Part shown: positions 23,869 through 30,136 of the stretch, one piece after another
Layout: each line of letters starts with the position of its first letter
How positions within the stretch are numbered: position 1 is the first letter of the stretch
DNA from: an uncultured Prevotellaceae bacterium
Lineage (GTDB): Bacteria > Bacteroidota > Bacteroidia > Bacteroidales > Bacteroidaceae
Assembly: GCA_902771445.1 (NCBI GenBank)
Contig: CACXXD010000009.1
Span: 1 to 38,256, forward strand
DNA: 38,256 nucleotides
Reading direction: 5' to 3'
The notes under the pieces: model-generated
What the model was told of the DNA's origin: nothing
Databases searched by the model: none
What the model saw: only the letters and a program-made list of their open reading frames with translations
Translations under genes and position numbers: made by a program

Positions 23869-24731
23869 TAGCTGAAGATTATTGTTTTATTCTTATACGT
23901 CAGAATCTTGCGCTGAATATGCTTGGCGACCGCATGCGAGAGCACGATCTTCTCCAGGTCCTTGCCTTTCAGCACCAGACTCTCCGGTGTGTCCTTATGC
24001 GTGATGCGCGTCACGTCCTGTTCGATGATCGGCCCCGCATCCAGCTCAGCCGTCACGTAGTGGCTTGTGGCCCCAATGATTTTCACGCCGCGCTCCCAGG
24101 CCTGATGATAGGGCTTGGCCCCGACGAAGGCAGGCAGGAACGAGTGGTGGATGTTGATGATATGGTGAGGATAGGCGGCTATCATCTCGTCGCTGATGAT
24201 CTGCATGTAGCGGGCCAGGACGATGAACGTCACCTTCTCCTTCCTCAGCAGTTCCATCTCGGCCTGTTCCACCTCCTGCTTGTTGGAGTGATCTTTCTTG
24301 ATGCTCCACACGTAGTAGGGGATGCCGAACTGTTCGGCCACATAGCGCAGGTCTTCATGGTTCGACACGATACAGGGGATGTCCACGTCGAACTCGCCTG
24401 CCTTCCACCGCGCCAGCAGGTCGTACAGGCAGTGGCTCATCTTGCTGACGAAGATGGCCATGCGGGGCCGCTGGTCACTGAAGTACAGGTTGAACTCCAT
24501 CTGATAGCGCTGGGCGTAGAGCGTCTCGATATATTCGCATATCTTTTCCCGGGGAATCAGAAAACGGTCCAGCTCCCATTGTATGCGCATGAAGAACATG
24601 CCGTCCTGGCGGTCTACATATTGGTCAAGATAGACAATGTTACCCTGATTGTCAGTAATAAACTTTGTCACTTCTGAGATGATGCCCTGTTGGTCGGGGC
24701 AGTGCAGAAGTAGAATTGCGGTTGGTTTCAT
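23868..24731 (-). CDS. purU: Formyltetrahydrofolate deformylase
   Basis: It hydrolyses 10-formyl-tetrahydrofolate to formate and tetrahydrofolate, balancing one-carbon units and supplying formate for purine synthesis. An N-terminal ACT domain (residues ~5-85, ILLLHCPDQQGIISEVTKFI) would sense glycine or methionine. The C-terminal formyltransferase-like domain has NIHHSFLPAFVGAKPYHQA with the catalytic His, and SHYVTAELDAGPIIEQD with the catalytic Asp. 287 residues is normal. It has its own consensus promoter and a palindrome at its stop. Adjacent hisA/hisF produce AICAR, itself a purine intermediate, so the location has some metabolic logic. Confidence 0.95.
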   Translation of the reverse strand: MKPTAILLLHCPDQQGIISEVTKFITDNQGNIVYLDQYVDRQDGMFFMRIQWELDRFLIPREKICEYIETLYAQRYQMEFNLYFSDQRPRMAIFVSKMSHCLYDLLARWKAGEFDVDIPCIVSNHEDLRYVAEQFGIPYYVWSIKKDHSNKQEVEQAEMELLRKEKVTFIVLARYMQIISDEMIAAYPHHIINIHHSFLPAFVGAKPYHQAWERGVKIIGATSHYVTAELDAGPIIEQDVTRITHKDTPESLVLKGKDLEKIVLSHAVAKHIQRKILTYKNKTIIFS

Positions 24732-24767
24732 TCTATATACATTATTATAATAAGTCTATTCGACGTG

Positions 24768-24798
24768 CAAAGGTACAAATAAGCAAGCAAAATGCAAA
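24768..24798 (-). promoter_or_regulatory. Promoter of purU
   Basis: Minus strand TTTG (24798-24795), 19 bases, TACCTTTG (24775-24768). The -7 box ends 36 bases before the ATG at 24731. Good consensus match. Confidence 0.8.
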
Positions 24799-24934
24799 GG
24801 GAATGGCACATAAATTTGTTAAAAAAACATGGTGGAACGAGATTTCGTGCTGTGCGGATGAAGTCTAATATAAAGAAATTGGCTTGTTTTTTTAAAAATG
24901 ATTGCGTTTGTTCCACTCGCATTTTGTCAATATT

Positions 24935-25472
24935 ATTCATAAAAAAAAGGCCCTTCTGAAAGTAGCATTCTGGAGCGGCACAATGCCCGTCATCCCACCG
25001 CGCCGCAACCATCGTCCTGAGATTGATATTGAATCAAAGTGGGTTTACAGTCATATCAAACTGAGATTCATCATTAGTTGCATTCTGTTCCAAGTCATAA
25101 TTCACTTTGATATGCCTGCAAACCCACCATGATTCAATACTAATCACGGCACAACTGCCGTCAACTGTCGTTCCGGGCTGTCCGAAATATAAGTCTATTT
25201 ATCCTCAAAATAATTCCTTTTACGAAATAAATTTTGCAACTATCTGGTAGTCAGTATCTTGTGCAACCCCTCTCAATACTCGCATATTTGCAAGCGACTT
25301 TCAGTTTGGTGAATTCCGTGCGATTCTCAGAGGGGTGTTTGTCAAGAAAATACATATTTTTTTAAGGAAAGAAATTGCCGTAATTTTCGTTTTTTTTTTA
25401 CTTTCGATTGAAAATTTTTCTCGCGAAAAATTTTGTCGGAAAGAAATTACTACAAATTAGAAGAAATTATTT
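24935..25472 (+). repeat. 538-base dispersed intergenic repeat, copy B
   Basis: Same orientation and module order as 166-706. Palindrome arms are at 25021-25067 and 25099-25145 (about 38 of 47 matching). The invariant block is at 25263-25387 with ACCCCTCT (25266-25273) opposite AGAGGGGT (25329-25336). The stretch between (about 25160-25255) differs strongly from copy A. Unlike copy A it has no flanking terminal inverted repeats. Confidence 0.85.
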
Positions 25473-25519
25473 AGCTAAAAGTTTTTTACCTTAGAAGTGT
25501 TTTTTTTTGACACTTTTTC

Positions 25520-25550
25520 TTTTACATTCAAAGAAAAAACTTTACCTTTG
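25520..25550 (+). promoter_or_regulatory. Possible promoter before a 27-codon frame
   Basis: TACCTTTG (25543-25550) is a full -7 match; TTTT (25520-25523), 19 bases upstream, is a near -33. It would give a transcript starting about ten bases before the small ATG at 25570. Confidence 0.45.
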
Positions 25551-25569
25551 CAACGATTTAACGGAAGAA

Positions 25570-25653
25570 ATGAATATTTGTACAGAAATGACCAGATCTC
25601 AACAAGACTTTTCCGAAGGACAAAACGAGGAGGCATCGCAACCAGCATCCTGA
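25570..25653 (+). CDS. 27-residue candidate small peptide or gene remnant
   Basis: A short frame starts with ATG 20 bases after a good -7 box and reads MNICTEMTRSQQDF and then a Glu/Gln/Ser-rich tail, ending in TGA inside the first REP-like arm. It is polar with no membrane span. I recognise no family. It may be a real small peptide, a leader peptide, or the 5' end of a gene cut off by insertion of the REP-like pair. Evidence for translation is only position. Confidence 0.25.
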   Translation: MNICTEMTRSQQDFSEGQNEEASQPAS

Positions 25654-25757
25654 CTCAGGAGGGGAACTGTTTAGCTTTGCCTTTCATTTGTCTTTGGAAG
25701 TCGAGTCTAACTAATTCCCCTCCTGAGTCAGGAGGGGTTAGGGGTGGTCTGAACAGA
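25649..25757. repeat. REP-like inverted pair with GGGGTTAGGGG tail
   Basis: CCTGACTCAGGAGGGGAA (25649-25666) and its exact reverse complement (25715-25732) face each other across 48 bases. CTCCTGAGTCAGGAG in the right arm is itself palindromic. It is followed by GGGGTTAGGGGTGGTCTGAA, also found near 39-56 in a slightly different form. The layout resembles REP elements mobilised by RAYT (IS200/IS605-like) transposases, none of which is in the window. Confidence 0.6.
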
Positions 25758-25820
25758 CGATAAATTACGTCAATTACGTAAATTTCTTTCAGTCCAAAGG
25801 ATTATCTCATTTTTTTTGTG

Positions 25821-25828
25821 TAAGTTTG
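25821..25828 (+). promoter_or_regulatory. -7 box of the AraC-type regulator operon
   Basis: TAAGTTTG matches TAnnTTTG and lies 28 bases before the ATG at 25857. No clear -33 TTTG is present, so an activator may be needed. Confidence 0.5.
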
Positions 25829-25856
25829 CACACAGAAATGAAAAGATGTATTGTAC

Positions 25857-26312
25857 ATGGCAATCAACGTTATTGAAATTCAAGAAGAAAAAGAGGCATC
25901 CTACCGCAGTCTGGTGAGACCTCAATTGATGGAAGAACTCAAGGAGAAGATACTCGAAAAGCTCTTGGTCAGGAAGCTGTACCGCAACAGCGGCTATACC
26001 GCCAAGCAACTGGCTGTCGATCTGGGCACCAACGTACGCTACGTTTCAGCGGTCATACGCGTGCAGTTTCATACCAACTATTCCACGCTGGTCAACAAGT
26101 ACAGGGTGGAGGAGGCTATGTCGCTGTTGACCGACCAGCGCTACGACGAGCACAGCGTGGAGGAGATTGGCGACATGGTGGGCTTTGCCCAGCGCCAGTC
26201 GTTCCATTCTTACTTTCAGAAATATGTGGGCATGACACCCCGTGCTTACCGCATGCAATACAGGCAGCAATTGTCTTCCAAACAGAAAAAAGATGATGAA
26301 CAATCCGATTAA
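25857..26312 (+). CDS. Small AraC-type helix-turn-helix protein
   Basis: A 151-residue protein with a C-terminal AraC/XylS double helix-turn-helix. The first helix-turn-helix is around YTAKQLAVDLGTNVRYVSAV, and the second is the EIGDMVGFAQRQSFHSYFQK then GMTPRAYR signature. Only about 40 N-terminal residues precede the first DNA-binding helix, and they look like a charged helix rather than a ligand-binding cupin, so any sensing must be indirect. Start: ATG at 25857 rather than an in-frame TTG two codons earlier. Its end overlaps the next gene by 20 bases, implying translational coupling with the M49-type peptidase. It might regulate its own operon. Confidence 0.85.
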   Translation: MAINVIEIQEEKEASYRSLVRPQLMEELKEKILEKLLVRKLYRNSGYTAKQLAVDLGTNVRYVSAVIRVQFHTNYSTLVNKYRVEEAMSLLTDQRYDEHSVEEIGDMVGFAQRQSFHSYFQKYVGMTPRAYRMQYRQQLSSKQKKDDEQSD

Positions 26313-28251
26313 ATATTCAGATGAACGCTTTGCCGATTTGCAGATGCTGCGCTATCGGCTGAATGGCTTTGAAGACCTCTCTTTGCAGCAGAAGAAATAT
26401 GTATATTGTCTGGCTAAGGCCACACTCTACGGACGCGACATCACGTTCGACCAGTTCGGGGCCTACAACCTGCGGATCCGCAAGACGCTGGAGACCGTCT
26501 ACACCGACGAGACCATTGACCACCAGACAGAAGAGTTCCGCAAACTGGAGACCTACCTGAAGCGCGTGTGGTTCTCCAACGGCATCTATCACCACTACGG
26601 GTCGCTGAAATTCGTTCCTGAGTTCACACCGGAATACTTCAGCAGCTGCCTGAAAACGGTTGCCGCTGAGCGACTTCCGCTCAGGGAAGGCGAGACCGTG
26701 AGCGAGCTCTTCGAGGAGCTGCGCCCCGTGATCTTCGACCCGTCGTTTCTGCCAAAGAGAGTGAACAAGGCCGACGGACAAGACCTGGTAGCCACGTCGG
26801 CATGCCACTTCTACGAAGGAGTGACCCAGCGCGAGGCAGAGTGTTTCTACGAGGAACAGAAAAAACGCTTTGCCGATGTGGCAGAGCCGCCCTCGTTCGG
26901 ACTGAACTCTACGCTGGTGAAAGAAGACGGACAGCTGAAGGAGGTGACCTGGTGCGCCAACGGACGCTATGCCAAGGCCATCCGCAAGATCATAGTTTGG
27001 TTGAACAAAGCCAGGGAATATGCTGAGAATGAGCAGCAAAAGCACGTCATCGACTCGCTCGTGGGCTACTATGAGACGGGCGACCTGAAGCTGTTCAACG
27101 ACTACTGCAAACAGTGGGTGGGCTGTCTGGACGGACAGACGGACTTCATCAACGGGTTCATTGAGGTCTACGGCGACCCGCTGGGACTGAAAGGGTCGTG
27201 GGAAGGACTTGTGGAGTATGTGGACGAAGAGGCCACCCGACGGACGGAGCTGATCAGCAGGCATGCACAGTGGTTCGAAGACCACTCGCCCGTGGATCCC
27301 CGCTTCCGCAAGAGCCGCGTGAAAGGCGTCTCGGCAAAGGTCATCTGCGCGGCCATGCTGGGCGGCGACGAGTATCCGTCGACGGCCATCGGCATCAATC
27401 TGCCCAATGCCGACTGGATTCGGGCGGAATATGGCTCGAAGAGCATCACCATCTCGAACATCACCGATGCCTACGACAAGGCCGCACAGGGCAACGGCTT
27501 CCGTGAGGAGTTCGTGATTGACGAGGAAACGCTCGCCATGATCAACCGCTATGCCGATGCGCTCGATAACCTGCATACCGACTTGCACGAATGTCTGGGA
27601 CACGGCAGCGGACAGTTGCTGCCAGGCACGGACCCCGACGCGCTGAAGGCCTATGGCAACACCATCGAAGAGGCGAGGGCCGACCTCTTCGGACTCTATT
27701 ACGTGGCCGACGAGAAACTGGTGGAGCTGGGACTGACGCCCGACAAGGAGGCTTATCGCGCTCAGTATTATGCCTATATGATGAATGGTCTGCTCACCCA
27801 GCTGGTGCGCATCGAGCTGGGGCATCAGATAGAAGAGGCACACATGCTGAACAGGGCCTTGATAGCCCGCTGGTGTATAGCCCACGGCGATGCCATGCAA
27901 CTGACGGTGCGCGACGGCAAGACCTATCTCGACATTCACGACTACCCGCAATTGCGCCGACTCATCGCGCAACTGCTGGCTGAGATACAGCGCATCAAGA
28001 GCGAGGGCGACTATGAGGCCGCACGAAGGCTTGTGGAGGACTATGCCGTGAAGGTGGACCCCGAGCTGCACAAAGAGATTAAGAGCCGCTACGAGCGACT
28101 GAACCTGGCACCCTACAAGGGATTCATCAACCCTGTGCTGCTACCTCAGTATGACGAGAAGGGCGAAGTGGTCGACATCACGCCCTATTACGGTGAAGGC
28201 TATGCACAGCAGATGCTGCGCTACAGCAGCGAATATGCAACGTTAATCTGA
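26293..28251 (+). CDS. Dipeptidyl peptidase III-like zinc peptidase (M49 family)
   Basis: A cytosolic zinc exopeptidase that would remove dipeptides from peptide N-termini. The zinc motif is the family's six-residue HExxGH-type form: HECLGH at about residues 432-437 (usual HELLGH), with the downstream EEARAD motif (~459-464) supplying the third zinc ligand. No signal peptide is seen, so it acts in the cytoplasm. 652 residues is in the usual range. I chose the ATG at 26293 (followed by a second ATG) because an earlier in-frame start would lie deep in the upstream gene. It overlaps that gene by 20 bases and is followed by an AlkD-like gene 21 bases later. Confidence 0.88.
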   Translation: MMNNPIKYSDERFADLQMLRYRLNGFEDLSLQQKKYVYCLAKATLYGRDITFDQFGAYNLRIRKTLETVYTDETIDHQTEEFRKLETYLKRVWFSNGIYHHYGSLKFVPEFTPEYFSSCLKTVAAERLPLREGETVSELFEELRPVIFDPSFLPKRVNKADGQDLVATSACHFYEGVTQREAECFYEEQKKRFADVAEPPSFGLNSTLVKEDGQLKEVTWCANGRYAKAIRKIIVWLNKAREYAENEQQKHVIDSLVGYYETGDLKLFNDYCKQWVGCLDGQTDFINGFIEVYGDPLGLKGSWEGLVEYVDEEATRRTELISRHAQWFEDHSPVDPRFRKSRVKGVSAKVICAAMLGGDEYPSTAIGINLPNADWIRAEYGSKSITISNITDAYDKAAQGNGFREEFVIDEETLAMINRYADALDNLHTDLHECLGHGSGQLLPGTDPDALKAYGNTIEEARADLFGLYYVADEKLVELGLTPDKEAYRAQYYAYMMNGLLTQLVRIELGHQIEEAHMLNRALIARWCIAHGDAMQLTVRDGKTYLDIHDYPQLRRLIAQLLAEIQRIKSEGDYEAARRLVEDYAVKVDPELHKEIKSRYERLNLAPYKGFINPVLLPQYDEKGEVVDITPYYGEGYAQQMLRYSSEYATLI

Positions 28252-28272
28252 AAAGGGTGGGGGAGAGACAGC

Positions 28273-28893
28273 ATGAACGAGGACATCAGACAACAGGTGC
28301 AGTCCATCAAACGCTCGTTCCGACTGATGATGGACGGAGCGACGGCTGCGTCGATGCGGGCCAAGGGACTGAACTACAAACTGAACTGGGGAGCCACGCT
28401 GCCACGGCTGCGCGAGATGGCCGACGAGCTGGGCAAGAACTATCATTTGGCCATCGAACTGTGGAAGGAGGACGTGAGGGAATGCAAGATTCTGGCGACA
28501 ATGACCATGCCGCCCGGCGAGATGCTACCGGAGATCGTGGACCTGTGGATGGAACAGACACCCAACGTGGAGATTGCCGAGCAGGCCGTGTTCAACCTGT
28601 ATCAACATCTGCCCTACGCGGCAGACAAAGCCTTCAGATGGCTCTCTGCACCAGACGACCTGACGCAGATTTGCGGCTATCACCTCCTTTCGAGGCTCTT
28701 CATGAAAGGCAACCGGCCCGACGAGCGCGACATCAATGAGTTTATCGATCAGGCGCTGGCGGCATTGCAGTCGCAGAACACCATCCTGCAGAAGGCCGCC
28801 ATGCAGAGCATGATTCATTTTGCCGAACTGGGACTCGTCTATGAGCGTCTGGCGCAATCGGCTTTAAAAAGAATTAACATGAATTTTGTATAA
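28273..28893 (+). CDS. AlkD-like DNA alkylation repair protein
   Basis: A 206-residue all-helical protein that best fits the AlkD/DNA alkylation repair family (HEAT-like repeats that remove bulky alkylated bases without base flipping). Segments such as LPRLREMADELGKNYHLAIELWKEDVRECKILATM (here split around residues 40-75) match the family's conserved W-x-x-x-x-x-E-x-R/K pattern. The rest forms helix pairs (EQAVFNLYQHLPYAADKAFRWL). Alternative: a HEAT-repeat protein of other function. It follows the M49-type gene closely and ends before a strong promoter for the next unit. How repair would relate to peptide degradation is unclear. Confidence 0.7.
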   Translation: MNEDIRQQVQSIKRSFRLMMDGATAASMRAKGLNYKLNWGATLPRLREMADELGKNYHLAIELWKEDVRECKILATMTMPPGEMLPEIVDLWMEQTPNVEIAEQAVFNLYQHLPYAADKAFRWLSAPDDLTQICGYHLLSRLFMKGNRPDERDINEFIDQALAALQSQNTILQKAAMQSMIHFAELGLVYERLAQSALKRINMNFV

Positions 28894-28938
28894 AAACACT
28901 AATTAATCATAAATTCTTCTTGATAAAAGTAGATGAAT

Positions 28939-28969
28939 TTTGAAATATGGAAGAGTTATTGTAATTTTG
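28939..28969 (+). promoter_or_regulatory. Promoter of a structured leader upstream of the patatin-like gene
   Basis: TTTG (28939-28942), 19 bases, TAATTTTG (28962-28969): consensus match. Transcription should begin near 28974-28976, about 190 bases before the next start codon. Confidence 0.8.
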
Positions 28970-28975
28970 TACGTG

Positions 28976-29123
28976 TGTTTTTCATGGTATTAGATTATTA
29001 AGGTTAATTTGGAAATGCAACTGTCGTGAGACAAAGAATTTCCCGAAAGTCCACTTGCAATGTAACTAATTATATAATGCAAATGGACTATTAAAAGGGG
29101 AGCCTGAGAAGGTTTCCCTTTTT
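28976..29123 (+). ncRNA. Structured leader or small RNA with three hairpins and a terminator-like end
   Basis: Between the promoter and the patatin gene lie three stems. First, GGAAAT (29011-29016) pairs with ATTTCC (29038-29043) and encloses TGTC-GTGA-GACA (29022-29033), a GNRA-type tetraloop. Second, GTCCACTTGCA (29049-29059) pairs with TGCAAATGGAC (29078-29088), one mismatch. Third, a 12-pair hairpin (29093-29122) with an A-run and T-run. No reading frame is visible. It may be a free small RNA of about 150 bases or an attenuator for the gene that follows. The start of the leader (ATGGTATTAGATT) reminds me of cold-shock-type leaders in Bacteroidetes, from memory only. Confidence 0.5.
29093..29123 (+). 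terminator. Terminator or attenuator hairpin before the patatin-like gene
   Basis: AAAAGGGGAGCC (29093-29104) pairs with GGTTTCCCTTTT (29111-29122), including two G-U pairs, around a TGAGAA loop, ending in a five-T run. It lies 42 bases before the ATG, and no second promoter is visible in between, so expression of the gene would depend on read-through. Confidence 0.6.
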
Positions 29124-29164
29124 CCTTCTGACGAAAGAATACAAAAATAAGATTACTGGACAAA

Positions 29165-30013
29165 ATGAAACTGGATAAAAATACGGGACTGGTGCTTGAG
29201 GGAGGCGGCATGAGAGGCGTCTTCACAAGTGGCGTGCTCGATGCTTTCATGAAGTATGAGTGCTATTTTCCTTATGTGGTTGCCGTTTCGGCGGGAGCAT
29301 GCAATAGCGTGTCGTACATGAGCCGTCAGCCTCGGCGTGCGCGGTACTTCAACATCGACATGCTGGAGAAGTATGACTACATCTCCATCAAGAATCTGCT
29401 GATGCAAGGCTCTATCTTTGTTCCTAATATCCTCTACGAACGCTTGCCAAATGAGATTGTACCCTTTGACTATCAGGCCTATAAGGAGAATCAGGCAACG
29501 TTTGAAGTCGTGACGACGAATTGTCTGACAGGACGTGCTGAGTATCTGACGGAAAAGGACGACGTGAAGCGGCTGAACGCCATCATCAAGGCTTCAAGTT
29601 CGTTGCCATACGTCGCTCAGATCACCGATGTTGACGGCATTCCGATGCTTGACGGCGGCATTACCGACTCTATACCCGTGCAAAGGGCCATCGAGACGGG
29701 ACATCCGGTGAACGTGGTCGTGCTGACGCGCAACCGAGGCTTCCGTTCGAGCGAGCCCGACGTGAAAGTGCCTAAGTTCCTCTACAAGCAGTATCCGCGC
29801 TTGCGCGTGGCGCTGAGCCATCACGTGGAGGTGTACAATGAGCAGCTGGAAATGATAGAACGGATGGAAGACTGGGGCGAGGTGATCGTCATAAGGCCGC
29901 AGAAGCCGATGGAGGTCGACCGGCTCTGCCGCGATACGGAGAAACTGGAACGGCTCTACGAGGAAGGCTATAACGAAGGCGAGCTGTTCTGTCTGTCGTT
30001 GCAGTCTAAATAG
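29165..30013 (+). CDS. Patatin-like phospholipase (YjjU-type)
   Basis: A predicted cytoplasmic lipid acyl hydrolase. The oxyanion-hole loop is GGGMRGVF (residues 13-20). The nucleophile is Ser42 in AVSAG, where the first position of the usual G-x-S-x-G is Ala. The catalytic Asp is D163 in LDGGITDSIPV. At 282 residues it matches the bacterial YjjU-like group, with a C-terminal helical region. No signal peptide is present. Substrate is unknown. The gene stands alone behind a structured leader with a possible attenuator, and is followed by an independent promoter. Confidence 0.88.
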   Translation: MKLDKNTGLVLEGGGMRGVFTSGVLDAFMKYECYFPYVVAVSAGACNSVSYMSRQPRRARYFNIDMLEKYDYISIKNLLMQGSIFVPNILYERLPNEIVPFDYQAYKENQATFEVVTTNCLTGRAEYLTEKDDVKRLNAIIKASSSLPYVAQITDVDGIPMLDGGITDSIPVQRAIETGHPVNVVVLTRNRGFRSSEPDVKVPKFLYKQYPRLRVALSHHVEVYNEQLEMIERMEDWGEVIVIRPQKPMEVDRLCRDTEKLERLYEEGYNEGELFCLSLQSK

Positions 30014-30074
30014 CAGACAACTGATTGGCAATGACAAGAAATGTATTGGTATAGTTGGAAAAAGTGCCGATAAA

Positions 30075-30106
30075 TTTGCTTTTGTTCTTAGATATTCGTA
30101 TTTTTG
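30075..30106 (+). promoter_or_regulatory. Promoter of the NfnB/NfnA-type fusion gene
   Basis: TTTG (30075-30078), 20 bases, TATTTTTG (30099-30106): exact consensus. Transcription would start close to 30111, giving a leader of ~26 bases before the ATG at 30137. Confidence 0.8.
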
Positions 30107-30136
30107 CACCCAAAATGTAATCAAATCTTAGTATTT

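Larger units (their letters stand above)
24732..25856. other. Second repeat-rich intergenic region
   Basis: In order it holds the purU promoter, a CGTGCTGTGCGGATGAAGTC sequence (24847-24866) shared with the rpiB terminator arm, and repeat copy B (24935-25472). Then come a second promoter with a 27-codon frame, a pair of REP-like inverted repeats with a GGAGGGGTTAGGGG module, the GGTCTGAACAGACGATAAA sequence, and the -7 box of the AraC-type gene. No larger gene is supported. Confidence 0.75.

Noticed and set aside
25497..25763. 88-codon frame across the small promoter and REP-like pair
   Set aside because: It starts upstream of the -7 box and reads through both inverted repeats; the ATG at 25570 in another frame fits the promoter better.
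26317..28071. 584-codon open frame on the minus strand
   Set aside because: Antisense to the M49-type peptidase gene, which has clear zinc motifs; no independent support.
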